Source: Bradyrhizobium sp. S69
GTDB lineage: Bacteria; Pseudomonadota; Alphaproteobacteria; Rhizobiales; Xanthobacteraceae
Direction: 5' to 3'
DNA: 64,000 bases
Assembly (NCBI RefSeq): GCF_009766005.1
Contig: NZ_LMUK01000046.1
Span: forward strand, 191,687-255,686
A program made the translations under genes and the position numbers. Under the pieces are notes generated by a model, which saw nothing but the letters and a program-made list of their open reading frames with translations, did not search any database and was not told the origin of the DNA. Position 1 is the stretch's first letter, and every line of letters starts with the position of its first letter. Below, piece after piece: positions 52,621 through 61,769 of this stretch.

Positions 52621-52892
52621 CGTCCCCCCGGACTGATTGAGGGGCGAGTTTACAGGCTGGATTCTATCGGCGCCAGCGCGACTTAGTGGCGATTTAGGTA
52701 ACACCTGAGGCGGCTTGGCGAAAATTTGCGGCGCGGTCCGGGCCACCGCCACGGTTCTGACACGCCGCGGGCACGATCCCGGATTTAGCCCGGGAGTTTG
52801 TTGCTGGTCAGAAACAGCAATGGCGCGGAAGACCCGCGCCATTTACCTCTTGGGCACCTCGACTACTGAGAGCCCTGTGACGCTATTTCGGC

Positions 52893-53002
52893 CGTCATCC
52901 TGAGGTGCGAGCTCTTGCGAGCCTCGAAGGATGGTGTTCAGCGTCGTGCTTGCGGCCCATCCTTCGAGGCTCGCCGAAGGCGGCGAGCACCTCAGGATGA
53001 CG
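52893..53002. repeat. Repeat family A (copy 6)
   Basis: CGTCATCCTGAGGTGCGAGC and GCGAGCACCTCAGGATGACG are inverted ends. It lies in the 459-bp gap between the DUF4403 and transpeptidase genes; a degenerate fragment (CCTCAGGATGAGG) follows near 53036, and no gene is seen. Confidence 0.9.
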
Positions 53003-53079
53003 ATCGAGCCTGTCTGCGCGGCCCCGGCGGCAAGTTCCTCAGGATGAGGTTCGTAGCCTCCGTCATCCTGGGACGTTCG

Positions 53080-53766
53080 TCAGCTTCGCTTGTCGCCGGC
53101 ATTGTCCGCGCGCCGGTCCGTCATCGGCATCACAATCACCCTGGTGCCGACATTGACTCGCGAATAGAGATCCGAAACGTCGGCGTTGGTGAGGCGGATG
53201 CAGCCAGACGATACATGCGTTCCGATGGTCGCCGGCGCGTTGGTGCCATGGATGCGATACACGGTGCCGCCGAGATACATCGCGCGGGCGCCGAGCGGAT
53301 TGCCGGGGCCACCGGCCATGTAACGCGGCAGATAGGGTTGGCGCGCGATCATTTCCGGGGGCGGGGTCCAGTCCGGCCACTCGGCTTTCTTGGTCACCGA
53401 CTGCACGCCCGACCAGGTAAAGCCTTCGCGGCCGACGCCAATGCCGTAGCGGATCGCCTGACCGCCACCGAGCACATAATAGAGATAGGTGTTGGGCGTA
53501 TCGATGACGACGGTGCCGGGCGCCTCGCGGGTCGGGTAGCTCACGATCTGGCGCCTGAGCCGCGCCGGCAGTTCCGCCGCGCTACCCTGATCGTCTTCCG
53601 GCGCGGCCTGCACCATCGGCGCCGGCTGCGTCGTGATCAATGGAAACAAAGGCGTCGCCGAAGCGGGCGCGGTAAACGCCAGCGCGCCGATCGCCAATGC
53701 GCCGAGCGCCAATAGATGAGAGGTGGCACGGCGGCAATTCAGCTTCGAAATATCCAGCCTGAACAT
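53080..53766 (-). CDS. L,D-transpeptidase (YkuD domain)
   Basis: 228 aa. Exported: MFRLDISKLNCRRATSHLLA followed by a hydrophobic stretch, cleaved after ASA. The YkuD domain (about 95-220) has VVIDTPNTYLYYVLGGG, HGTNAPATIGTHVSSGCIRLTN with catalytic His and Cys, and DLYSRVNVGTRVIV. The enzyme makes 3-3 peptidoglycan cross-links or attaches proteins to the wall. The start at 53766 fits the signal peptide; the in-frame extension lacks one. Confidence 0.93.
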   Translation of the reverse strand: MFRLDISKLNCRRATSHLLALGALAIGALAFTAPASATPLFPLITTQPAPMVQAAPEDDQGSAAELPARLRRQIVSYPTREAPGTVVIDTPNTYLYYVLGGGQAIRYGIGVGREGFTWSGVQSVTKKAEWPDWTPPPEMIARQPYLPRYMAGGPGNPLGARAMYLGGTVYRIHGTNAPATIGTHVSSGCIRLTNADVSDLYSRVNVGTRVIVMPMTDRRADNAGDKRS

Positions 53767-54039
53767 GTGTCGTCCCCTGTTTTGTTTCACGCCTCGATCC
53801 GGCGCGTTGTTGGGACGATCGATAGCGGACAGGCGTTTCCAGAGCTTTGCTTCAAAAGCGAAAAACGGCTTCGTCGCGGCAACGAATTGTTTCATGACAG
53901 TTTCATGAGGCGACGAGCCCCGAAGGTTAACAAAAATTGGCCTAACACTTCGATGACGTCATACGCCTGAAATATCCATGGCCGAACGTCGGGAGATTAA
54001 GAATCAGCTAGCTCGTCAACTATCTCTTAGGCCTCCTCG

Positions 54040-55095
54040 ATGCGGATTTTGATCGCGACCGATGCTTGGCACCCGCAGGTGAACGGCGTGGTGCGCACGT
54101 TAACCTCGCTGGCGCGAAGCGCTGCCGGGCTCGGGGTCGACATCGACTTTCTGACCCCGGACGGCTTCCCGTCGATGGGGTTGCCGACCTATCCCGGCCT
54201 TCGAGTAGCGCTGCCGAACCGGCGCGAGATCGCCAAACGGATCGAGGCGGCTTCGCCGGACGCCATTCATATCGCGACTGAAGGCCCGATCGGTTGGGCG
54301 GTGCGCAGCTATTGCCGTCGCAACAAGCTGGCCTTCACCACCTCCTATACGACGCGCTTTCCGGAATATGTCGAGGTCCGCACCGGCATTCCCGCCAGCG
54401 TCGGCTATGCCGTGCTGCGGCACTTTCACGCGGCCGCCGCCATGATCATGGTCGCAACCGACTCGCTCAAGGCCGAACTCGGCGCGCGCGGATTCAAGAA
54501 ACTCGGCTTCTGGACCCGCGGCGTCGACACCGATCTGTTCAATCCGGATCAGCCGGCCCCGCTCGATTTGCCGAGGCCGATCTTCATGACGATGGGCCGC
54601 GTCGCGGTCGAAAAGAACATCGAGGCGTTTCTCTCGCTGGAGCTGCCGGGCACCAAGGTCGTGATCGGCGACGGACCACAGCGCGCGGAACTCGAGCGCA
54701 AATATCCGTTAGTCAAATTCCTCGGCGAGAAAAAAGGCCAGGACCTGACCTCGCATCTGGCCGCGGCCGACGTCTTCGTGTTTCCGAGCAAGACCGACAC
54801 CTTCGGTGTCGTTCAACTCGAAGCGCTCGCCTGCGGCACGCCGGTTGCGGCGTTTCCGGTCACCGGTCCACTCGATGTGATCGCCGACCATCCGATCGGC
54901 GCGCTCGACGAGAATTTGCAGAGCGCCTGCCTGCGCGCGCTTCAGATGTCGCGTGAGACGTGTCGTAATTTTGCGATCGAGCGTTCCTGGGAAAACAGTG
55001 CGCGTCAGTTCATCGGCAATTTGACCGCGTTGCAGCCAAGCCGTTCGCTGCGGCCCTCCCGCCTGGTCGCGGGCAGAACCGCGGTACGCGGCTAA
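54040..55095 (+). CDS. Glycosyltransferase family 4 (GT-B), MgtA-like
   Basis: 351 aa. The N-terminal Rossmann half opens MRILIATDAWHPQVNGVVRT, a signature of GDP-mannose-dependent lipid mannosyltransferases; the C-terminal half has FMTMGRVAVEKNIEAFLSLE, GDGPQRAELERKY and the donor motif FGVVQLEALACGTPVAAFPV (E-x7-E type). It lies 30 bp upstream of a pmtA-type gene on the same strand, so a lipid acceptor (diacylglycerol or phosphatidylinositol-like) is likely. No TM helix; peripheral membrane. Confidence 0.92.
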   Translation: MRILIATDAWHPQVNGVVRTLTSLARSAAGLGVDIDFLTPDGFPSMGLPTYPGLRVALPNRREIAKRIEAASPDAIHIATEGPIGWAVRSYCRRNKLAFTTSYTTRFPEYVEVRTGIPASVGYAVLRHFHAAAAMIMVATDSLKAELGARGFKKLGFWTRGVDTDLFNPDQPAPLDLPRPIFMTMGRVAVEKNIEAFLSLELPGTKVVIGDGPQRAELERKYPLVKFLGEKKGQDLTSHLAAADVFVFPSKTDTFGVVQLEALACGTPVAAFPVTGPLDVIADHPIGALDENLQSACLRALQMSRETCRNFAIERSWENSARQFIGNLTALQPSRSLRPSRLVAGRTAVRG

Positions 55096-55125
55096 TCATC
55101 ATCATCACAGCAAGTTGGAACCATC

Positions 55126-55815
55126 ATGGCGGAAACCTTGAAACTGGACGGCACCGATCAACTGGACTTCGACCGCGAGACGGTCGAGCGCGCCTATGAT
55201 CGCTGGGCTCCCATCTATGACCTCGTGTTCGGCGGCGTGTTCGGCAAGGGCCGGCAGGCGGCCATCGTCGCCACCAACAGCCTTGGCGGCCGCGTGCTCG
55301 AGGTCGGCGTCGGCACCGGGATCTCGTTGCCGCAATATGCCGCCAACACCCGCGTGTTCGGCACCGATATTTCGGAAGCGATGTTGCGCAAGGCGCATCA
55401 ACGGGTGAAAGAGCTCGGGCTGAAAAATGTCGAAGGTCTCGCGGTGATGGACGCCGAGAAGCTCGAATTCCCGGACAATTCGTTCGACGTCGTGATGGCG
55501 CAATATGTCGTCACCGCGGTACCGAATCCGGAAGTAGCCCTTGATGAATTCGCCCGGGTGTTGCGGCCCGGTGGCGAGATGATCCTGCTGAGCCGGGTCA
55601 GCGCCGACGCCGGCGTGCGCCGCTTCATCGAACAGCGGCTGCAGCCGGTGGTACGTCCGCTCGGCTTCCGCACCGCCGAGTTCGCCTGGTCGCGCTTTGC
55701 GAAATGGCAGGCTGGTGCTGCTGGTATCGAACTGGTCGAGCGCCGCCTGGTGCCGCCGCTCGGACACTTCTCGCTGATTCGGTTTCGCAAGGTCGAGATC
55801 GCCGCGGCCGCCTGA
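55126..55815 (+). CDS. pmtA: Phosphatidylethanolamine N-methyltransferase-type SAM methyltransferase
   Basis: 229 aa. The N-terminus VERAYDRWAPIYDLVFGGVF is the signature of Rhodobacter-type PmtA; SAM motif I is VLEVGVGTGISLPQY, post-I is VFGTDISEAMLRKA, and motif II is FDVVMAQYVVTAVPNP. It methylates phosphatidylethanolamine towards phosphatidylcholine, a lipid used by rhizobia. A phosphatidylserine decarboxylase gene lies 2.7 kb downstream. Bradyrhizobium carries several Pmt enzymes; which this is cannot be told. Cytosolic, membrane-associated. Confidence 0.85.
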   Translation: MAETLKLDGTDQLDFDRETVERAYDRWAPIYDLVFGGVFGKGRQAAIVATNSLGGRVLEVGVGTGISLPQYAANTRVFGTDISEAMLRKAHQRVKELGLKNVEGLAVMDAEKLEFPDNSFDVVMAQYVVTAVPNPEVALDEFARVLRPGGEMILLSRVSADAGVRRFIEQRLQPVVRPLGFRTAEFAWSRFAKWQAGAAGIELVERRLVPPLGHFSLIRFRKVEIAAAA

Positions 55816-55926
55816 GGCGGTCGCGAACTTACCAACAGTCCGGCTGCGTCTAGTTATATGTCATTATGATGATGTCACATGCCGGACATCGAATCCCTGT
55901 ATCGATATCCCGGAAGATGGAGACGA

Positions 55927-56547
55927 ATGATGCTCGATAATTTCAGAGAGGCTCTGCACACGCAGCGCTGGGATGACCACCGCTTTTATCACCACAGCCG
56001 CATCAACCAGAGTTTGCACTTTGTCAGCGCCTCGAGCTTTCTCGTTGGTTACGTGATGATGTTCTTCGATCCGGTCGCCGCCGCGCTGCTGGGCTGGTGC
56101 GTCTCGATGACCACGCGTCAGGCCGGTCATTTCTTCTTCGAGCCGAAGGGCTACGACCACGTCAACCAGGCTACTCACGAGCACAAGGAAGAGATCAAGG
56201 TCGGCTACAATCTGCAGCGCAAGATCGTGCTGATGACGATCTGGGCGCTCTCGCCGCTGGTGCTGTATCTCGACCCGACCATGTTCGGCCTGTTCAAGCC
56301 CTGGGTGTCATCGGCCGATTTCATGCGGCAGGTCGCCAAGATCTGGCTCGCGGTCGGCGTCGGCGGGCTGTTGTTCCGCACCATCCATTTGTTCTTCATC
56401 CGCGACGTCGAGACCGGCCTGGTCTGGATGACCAAAATCCTGACCGACCCGTTCAGCGATTTCAAACTCTACCACAAGGCGCCGCTGGCGCTGCTGCGGG
56501 GCGAGCTGATCGATCCCGGTCTTGAGAAGCACGTCAAGCACGCGTGA
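55927..56547 (+). CDS. Mpo1/DUF962-like integral membrane protein
   Basis: 206 aa with four probable helices (for example ASSFLVGYVMMFFDPVAAAL and KIVLMTIWALSPLVLYL). His/Glu-rich loops HRFYHHSRINQSLHF and TRQAGHFFFEPKGYDHVNQATHEH resemble the conserved H...N...H and Q-x-GH-x3-E motifs of the DUF962/Mpo1 family, where Mpo1 is an Fe(II) dioxygenase of 2-hydroxy fatty acids. The start at 55927 follows GGAGACGA; an ATG at 55879 is also in frame. It follows pmtA on the same strand after 111 bp. The family call is moderate. Confidence 0.7.
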   Translation: MMLDNFREALHTQRWDDHRFYHHSRINQSLHFVSASSFLVGYVMMFFDPVAAALLGWCVSMTTRQAGHFFFEPKGYDHVNQATHEHKEEIKVGYNLQRKIVLMTIWALSPLVLYLDPTMFGLFKPWVSSADFMRQVAKIWLAVGVGGLLFRTIHLFFIRDVETGLVWMTKILTDPFSDFKLYHKAPLALLRGELIDPGLEKHVKHA

Positions 56548-56625
56548 TTCGCGATCCCGAATACTCGCAACATTCGTCATGCCCGGGCCTGTCCCGGGCA
56601 TTCCCGTTCTTGACCTCCGGGAGGA

Positions 56626-56761
56626 CGTCATCCCCGGGATGAACGCAATTGCGTTCACCCGTGAGGTGCGAGCTCTTGCGAGCCATCGAAGGATGGCTGC
56701 AAGCACGGAGCTGAACATCATCCTTCGAGACGCGGCGAAGACGCCGCTCCTCAGGATGACG
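56626..56761. repeat. Repeat family A (copy 7)
   Basis: It opens CGTCATCCCCGGGATGAACG and closes CTCCTCAGGATGACG. A short family C hairpin (GTCATGCCCGGGCCTGTCCC) lies just upstream at 56577. It fills the 3' gap between two convergent genes. Confidence 0.9.
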
Positions 56762-56844
56762 CCGAGAAGCGCGAAGACGTGCTTCTCGTTTTCAGTCTGG
56801 CCACGACGAAAAGTGACTCAATGTCGATGAATGAAGGCGCGCGC

Positions 56845-58509
56845 TCAGCGCTTGAACTTCCGGGCGATGATCTCTTTGAGAATCCGCCGCTTGATGGCCT
56901 TGTTGGTCAGCGACGCATCGCGCCACCACCAACCGTCTTGCTTCATCCTGGTTGCAGCCGCGGCGAACCGCTTGGTCACCTCGGCGAAATCGGCATCGGT
57001 GTAGTTCAGGCTGAAGATCAGGCGCCCGGTTCCGACCCAGCTCAGCGCCAGCCCTTCGGCCCGCAGATAATACTGGAACATCCAATTATAGCGGGACGGC
57101 TCGGTGTAATGGACCATCCAGATCGACGACAGATTGCTGAGACGCACCGGCAGATCCTGCGCGGCCAGCATGTCGTTCAATTGCCGCGCCCGTTCGTTCC
57201 AGAGCTCATCGAGTCCATTATAGACGGCATTGAAATTGGGGCTGTCGAGCCGGCTCAGGAATTCATCCATCGCCGTCATCACATAGGGATGCGAATTGAA
57301 GGTGCCGCGGGCAAAGCAGATATCGGCGGGACGGTCGTCGCGGAAGCGCCGCATCAGATCCTTGCGTCCGCAGACCACGCCGATCGGCAAGCCTCCGGCG
57401 AGGCTCTTGCCGTAGGTCACCATGTCGGCCTGAACGCCGAAATATTCCTGGGCGCCGCGGGCGGCGAGCCGGAAGCCGACGAAAACCTCATCGAAAATCA
57501 GCACGATGTTGCGCTCGGTGCAGACCTCGCGCAGTTGCTTCAGCCATTGGCCATAGGCGGCGCGATCGAAGCGCGAGCCACGCGAGCTGTCGACCAACGC
57601 GGAATCGCCGGGCGCGTTGGCGTTGGGATGCAGCGCCTGCAGCGGATTGACCAGCACGCAGGCGATGTCGTTGCGCGTCCTCAGCACATGGAGCGTACGC
57701 TCCGACATGTCGGCCAAGGTATAGGTCTCGTGCGGCGACACCGGATTGCCGATGCCGGGCTGCACGTCGCCCCACCAGCCGTGATAGGCGCCGGCGAAGC
57801 GAACCAGATGCGAGCGGCGGGTGTGGTAGCGCGCCAGCCGCACCGCCTGCATCACCGCTTCGGTCCCCGACATGTGGAACGAGACTTCGTCGAGCCCGGA
57901 AATCTCGCACAGCCGTTTGACGTTGTCGGTGATGACGGGGTGGTAGGAGCCGAGCACCGGGCCGAGCGCATGCGCCCGCTTTTCGCCCGCGGTGATGCAC
58001 TCCTTGTAGAAGTCATTGCCGAAGATGTTGACGCCGTAGGAGCCGGTCAGGTCGTAAAAGACATTGCCGTCGAGATCGGTGACGGTGACGCCGGCCGAGG
58101 ACTCCATGAAGGCGCTGGTGGCAAGATTTTCCCGCACCAGCCGGCTGTACTGGAACGGCACCCGGTAGGTTTCGGTGAATTGCAGGTCGGAAATGCGGCT
58201 CGACACTTCAGCGGTCGCCGCGCGGCCCCGGGCGTAGTGCGTGGCGTAGAAGCCGGCGAGCCGGAAGAAGGCGTCCTCGCGCTGCGTGGCGATGTCGCGC
58301 GGCGCGCCGTCGGAGCGGAAGAAATCGTTGATATCGAATTCGTAAAGGGGCACCAGGCGGGCCACCATCTTGGACATCTTGGAATGCCCGGTCAGCGAGC
58401 GGTGCTTGGCCCGCGACAGCGCCAGCCGCGCCTGCACTTTGGGGAAGGCTGCGGTGACGCCGGCAATCGCGGCGGCGGACAGCGACAGAATCGGAAGGGA
58501 CGAATCCAT
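56845..58509 (-). CDS. Membrane-anchored class-III PLP aminotransferase (GSA-aminomutase-like)
   Basis: 554 aa, about 120 longer than glutamate-1-semialdehyde aminomutase. The first 25 residues form a hydrophobic segment (LPILSLSAAAIAGVTAAFP), probably a membrane anchor, and about 100 helical residues follow before the fold-type I core. Core motifs are FMESSAGVTVTDLDGNVFYD, SGTEAVMQAVRLAR, AYHGWWGDVQ, VLIFDEVFVGFRLA and the PLP Lys in VTYGKSLAGGLPIG. Not a HemL by context: it is divergent from a phosphatidylserine decarboxylase gene with overlapping start codons. Likely acts on a lipid or lipid precursor, inferred. Confidence 0.9.
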   Translation of the reverse strand: MDSSLPILSLSAAAIAGVTAAFPKVQARLALSRAKHRSLTGHSKMSKMVARLVPLYEFDINDFFRSDGAPRDIATQREDAFFRLAGFYATHYARGRAATAEVSSRISDLQFTETYRVPFQYSRLVRENLATSAFMESSAGVTVTDLDGNVFYDLTGSYGVNIFGNDFYKECITAGEKRAHALGPVLGSYHPVITDNVKRLCEISGLDEVSFHMSGTEAVMQAVRLARYHTRRSHLVRFAGAYHGWWGDVQPGIGNPVSPHETYTLADMSERTLHVLRTRNDIACVLVNPLQALHPNANAPGDSALVDSSRGSRFDRAAYGQWLKQLREVCTERNIVLIFDEVFVGFRLAARGAQEYFGVQADMVTYGKSLAGGLPIGVVCGRKDLMRRFRDDRPADICFARGTFNSHPYVMTAMDEFLSRLDSPNFNAVYNGLDELWNERARQLNDMLAAQDLPVRLSNLSSIWMVHYTEPSRYNWMFQYYLRAEGLALSWVGTGRLIFSLNYTDADFAEVTKRFAAAATRMKQDGWWWRDASLTNKAIKRRILKEIIARKFKR

Positions 58510-59413
58510 GCCGCCAGCGCTAGCGAATCCTGCTGACAGATTCATGACAATCAAGAACCTGATCGCAGGCCTGACCCAGCAGGAAGACCTCAATTTCCTG
58601 CTCACCAACCGGATTCCACGGGCGGCGGTGACCCGTTTCATCGGCTGGTTCAGCAAGATCGAGCAGCCTTTGGTCCGCGATCTCTCGATCGCCTGCTGGC
58701 GGATGTTTTCCGACCTCGATCTGTCCGAGGCCAAAAAAACCAGCTTCAAGAGCCTGCACGATTGCTTCACCCGCGAATTGCGCCCCGGCCTGCGGCCGGC
58801 CGACCCGGACCCTACGATTGTGGCCAGTCCGTCGGATGCCATCGTGGGCGCCCATGGCGCGATCGCCGACACTGAATTGTTTCAGATCAAGGGCGCGCCT
58901 TACGCGCTGCTGGATCTGCTGGGCGATCCCGCTCTGGTCGAGGCGCACCGCAACGGGCGCTTCATCACGCTGCGGCTGACCTCGAGCATGTATCATCGCT
59001 TCCACGCGCCCTATGACTGCCGGATCGAGCGGGTCACGTTCATCCATGGCGATACCTGGAACGTCAATCCGATCGCGCTCAAACGGGTCGAGCGGTTGTT
59101 CTGCAAGAACGAGCGGGCGGTGCTGCAAACCCGGCTCTCGACCGGCGAAGCGCTCACTTTGGTGCCGGTGGCGGCTATCCTGGTCGCCAGCATCCGGCTG
59201 CATTTCCTCGATGTGATGCTCAATGCGCAAACCAAAGGGCCGACCGAGTTCCCATGCGATGTCAGCGTCCGCAAGGGAGACGAGCTCGGATGGTTCGAAC
59301 ATGGCTCGACCATCATCGTGCTGGCGCCGGATCATTTTGAATTTTGTGACAACATCGTGGAAGGCGCGCCGATCCGCGCCGGTCAACCGCTGATGCGAAA
59401 ATCACCGACATAA
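58508..59413 (+). CDS. psd: Phosphatidylserine decarboxylase
   Basis: 301 aa from ATG 58508 (or 289 from ATG 58544, which begins TIKNLIAGLTQQ). It decarboxylates phosphatidylserine to phosphatidylethanolamine at the membrane. Family segments are FTRELRPGLRPADPDP, VASPSDAIVGAHG, LRLTSSMYHRFHAPYD, FCKNERAVL and the self-cleavage, pyruvoyl-forming GST in GWFEHGSTIIVLAP. The common motif is LGST; here the residue before GST is His. GGAAGGGACGAATCC supports the 58508 start, although it overlaps the ATG of the divergent aminotransferase. Confidence 0.92.
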   Translation: MPPALANPADRFMTIKNLIAGLTQQEDLNFLLTNRIPRAAVTRFIGWFSKIEQPLVRDLSIACWRMFSDLDLSEAKKTSFKSLHDCFTRELRPGLRPADPDPTIVASPSDAIVGAHGAIADTELFQIKGAPYALLDLLGDPALVEAHRNGRFITLRLTSSMYHRFHAPYDCRIERVTFIHGDTWNVNPIALKRVERLFCKNERAVLQTRLSTGEALTLVPVAAILVASIRLHFLDVMLNAQTKGPTEFPCDVSVRKGDELGWFEHGSTIIVLAPDHFEFCDNIVEGAPIRAGQPLMRKSPT

Positions 59414-59487
59414 CTGGTGTCGGCGTCACACGTGTTTATATAATCGTGCTCAAATTCGATTCGAAATCGCACATGTGAGACGAGATA

Positions 59488-60390
59488 ATGGCGCGAACGC
59501 CTGTTATGGCGGCCGGAGGTATTGTGCTGCGGCGGGAAAAAAATCCCCGCATCGCGGTGGTGCGGCTGCGCAAGCGCAATGAATGGGTGCTTCCGAAGGG
59601 CAAGCTCGACGATGGCGAGACGCCGCGCGCGGCGGCCGAACGTGAAGTGCTGGAAGAAACCGGGCACGATGTGTCGGTGCACGAATTCCTGGGCACGCTG
59701 GTCTACGAGTCCGGCGGTGGTTTCAAGGTCGTGCATTACTGGCGCATGCAGGCCGATGGCGAACCGGCCCACGAATTGATGCATGACATCAAGGAAGTCG
59801 ATTGGCTGCCGCTGGACGCCGCGCTGGAACGGCTGTCGCGCGGATCCGAGCGCGCGTTTCTGGCCAATGTGGGCCCGATCGCGTTGCAGGCTGCGGCCAC
59901 GGCGGAGACCGCACGGCGATCGCGCGCCAAGGCGCCCGCGCCCGAGAAGCGCCGCAGCCGCCGCGCGGCACCGGCGCCAACGCCGGTGATTTCTCCTCCG
60001 CCCGAGCTGCCCGCTACAGCTTCGATCGCTCATGAGGTGCTGGGTGCCGCGCCGCCTGATCTCGTCGAAGCCGCACCGGAAGTAGCACAGCTCGTGCAAG
60101 ATCAAGGCGCGCCCGTCGATAGCACGACGGTGGAAACCGGCGTGCCGGAAATCGAGCCGGCGGAAATCGCGCTTTGGGAATCCGAGGCGTCGGAAGCAGA
60201 CGCGGCTGCCAATTCGGAGGATTTCCGGATGGTTCCGCAATCGACCGAACAACAGCCGGACATAGCGGCGAACCTGCCGACCGAACCTGAGCAACCGGAT
60301 TCCGCGAACAGCGGTGTAGCGCGTACCGATCAAGGCGCGCGCGTCAGCCTGGTGCGAAAAGTCCGCGATTGGCTGACCCGCGCGGCGTAA
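59488..60390 (+). CDS. Nudix hydrolase with long disordered C-terminal tail
   Basis: 300 aa. The Nudix domain (about 1-135) begins PVMAAGGIVLRRE and has the box GKLDDGETPRAAAEREVLEETGHDV, matching Gx5Ex7REUxEExGU. It resembles the MutT/DIPP type that cleaves nucleoside or inositol polyphosphates (WVLPKGKLDDGE). The next 165 residues are Ala/Pro/Glu-rich and probably disordered, ending in a basic helix (VSLVRKVRDWLTRAA). It is 75 bp downstream of psd on the same strand. Confidence 0.92.
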   Translation: MARTPVMAAGGIVLRREKNPRIAVVRLRKRNEWVLPKGKLDDGETPRAAAEREVLEETGHDVSVHEFLGTLVYESGGGFKVVHYWRMQADGEPAHELMHDIKEVDWLPLDAALERLSRGSERAFLANVGPIALQAAATAETARRSRAKAPAPEKRRSRRAAPAPTPVISPPPELPATASIAHEVLGAAPPDLVEAAPEVAQLVQDQGAPVDSTTVETGVPEIEPAEIALWESEASEADAAANSEDFRMVPQSTEQQPDIAANLPTEPEQPDSANSGVARTDQGARVSLVRKVRDWLTRAA

Positions 60391-60445
60391 TTTGGTTGCG
60401 TATTTTCCTGGAAGCGCGCGCGATCTAAAATTCCGACCACGCGTC

Positions 60446-60524
60446 CGTCATTGCGAGCGAAGCGAAGCAATCCAGTGCCACGCAAAAACTGGATTGCTTC
60501 GTCGCTACGCTCCTCGCAATGACG
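60446..60524. repeat. Repeat family D (copy 3)
   Basis: CGTCATTGCGAGCGAAGCGA and TACGCTCCTCGCAATGACG are inverted ends; GAAGCAATCCAGT/ACTGGATTGCTTC form inner arms. Confidence 0.92.
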
Positions 60525-60551
60525 GCGAAACTCAGTTCAAGCTCCCCGGCC

Positions 60552-61769
60552 TCAGCGCTTCTTCTGCGGTTTCGGCGGCGGTGGCCGTCGCACGGCCGGG
60601 CGGTTCGGCGCTGCGGGCCGCTGCAATGCGGGCTGCGGCGCACCTGCTTGTCGCACGGCGGGAGCATTCGGCGGCTGCACGCCCGGTGCGGGCCGTGCGC
60701 CCGGCTGTAGCTGTCCCTGACGGTTTTGTCCGTTCGGGGCCTGCGGCGAACCGGGGCGCTGTTGCAGGTTGTTTTGCCGCTGCAATCCTGGTCGAGCCGC
60801 CGGATTATTGCGCTGGTTCGGCGCCTGATTGTTGCGCAAATTGTTGCGGGCCGGATTGTTCCTGTTCGGATTGGCCTGCCGCAACGCGCGCTGCTGGGTC
60901 ACGATCTGGCGGCCGACGCTTTGCGCGGCATGAACCTGGCGCACGATGCCCTGGTCGCGCTGCGCCTGCTGCGGCGAAATCAACAGCGGTGCCGCGCTAA
61001 AGCGCCCGCCGGCGCCCGGCCGAATGGTAAAGCCTGACGAGCCCTGGGTCAGGGCGCCCAGCCGGGCGCCGCTGCGGTCGTTGACTTCGATCCGCCCGAC
61101 CCGGCCGTCGGCGTCGGGATAAAGCTTGATCGCGACATTGTTCGGATTGTTGGCGGCCGCGCCCTCCGGCACTTCGACGAGGCCGGTGGTGCCGCGAATA
61201 CCGAGCGAGGCGGTCGGCGTCGATATCTTCATATCGCCGGTATGGGCGACCGAGGCCGCGACAAAGGCCACGGTGCCCTTGGCGATATCGAACAAAGCCG
61301 CGTTCTGCTTGCCGCCGTCCTCATACAGATAATTATCGACGGTGATGGTGGCGTTGGCGGTGAGGTTGAACGTGGTGGCATCGTTGAAGGTGACGCCAAG
61401 CGTGGAATTCGCCGAGGTTTGCAGCACGTCGTTCTGGAAAATGTCGTCCTTCAGCTTGAGCGGCGTCGCGGCGTTGTTGCGGGTGACGGTCGCGCTGCCG
61501 GTCAAGGTCGCGACGTTTCCGATCGGCTCGGCGTCAGCCGGTTGTGCCGTCGCGGCCGTTGGCGCGGGGGCCGGTGACGGCGGCTGGGTCGGCGGCAGCG
61601 GCGTCGGCGTCTGAACTTGCGCTTGCGCCAGCCGCATCAACCCGTGCGCCGCTTCGGGCATGTCCGGCATCTGCCCGGCTTGCGTCAGGGAAGGCATGGC
61701 GTGCGCGTTTGCCGTGCCGGCCAGCAACAGCAACGCGAGCCAGCCTGCGACCGAGAGCCGATGCCTCAT
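60552..61769 (-). CDS. FecR-domain exported protein
   Basis: 405 aa. Signal peptide MRHRLSVAGWLALLLLAGTA, cleaved after NAHA. A Pro/Ala-rich linker leads to a FecR domain (about 85-210): IGNVATLTGSATVTRN, LKDDIFQNDVLQTSANSTLG, LTANATITVDNYLYED and TASLGIRGTTGLVEV. The C-terminal ~170 residues are Gln/Asn/Pro/Arg-rich and disordered. No sigma factor or TonB receptor gene is nearby, so it is not a classical FecIR system; a scaffold role in the periplasm is inferred. Confidence 0.9.
   Translation of the reverse strand: MRHRLSVAGWLALLLLAGTANAHAMPSLTQAGQMPDMPEAAHGLMRLAQAQVQTPTPLPPTQPPSPAPAPTAATAQPADAEPIGNVATLTGSATVTRNNAATPLKLKDDIFQNDVLQTSANSTLGVTFNDATTFNLTANATITVDNYLYEDGGKQNAALFDIAKGTVAFVAASVAHTGDMKISTPTASLGIRGTTGLVEVPEGAAANNPNNVAIKLYPDADGRVGRIEVNDRSGARLGALTQGSSGFTIRPGAGGRFSAAPLLISPQQAQRDQGIVRQVHAAQSVGRQIVTQQRALRQANPNRNNPARNNLRNNQAPNQRNNPAARPGLQRQNNLQQRPGSPQAPNGQNRQGQLQPGARPAPGVQPPNAPAVRQAGAPQPALQRPAAPNRPAVRRPPPPKPQKKR

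Noticed and set aside
56845..58509. Annotation as HemL (glutamate-1-semialdehyde aminomutase)
   Set aside because: The core motifs fit the superfamily, but the N-terminal anchor, extra length and lipid-gene context argue against a tetrapyrrole role.
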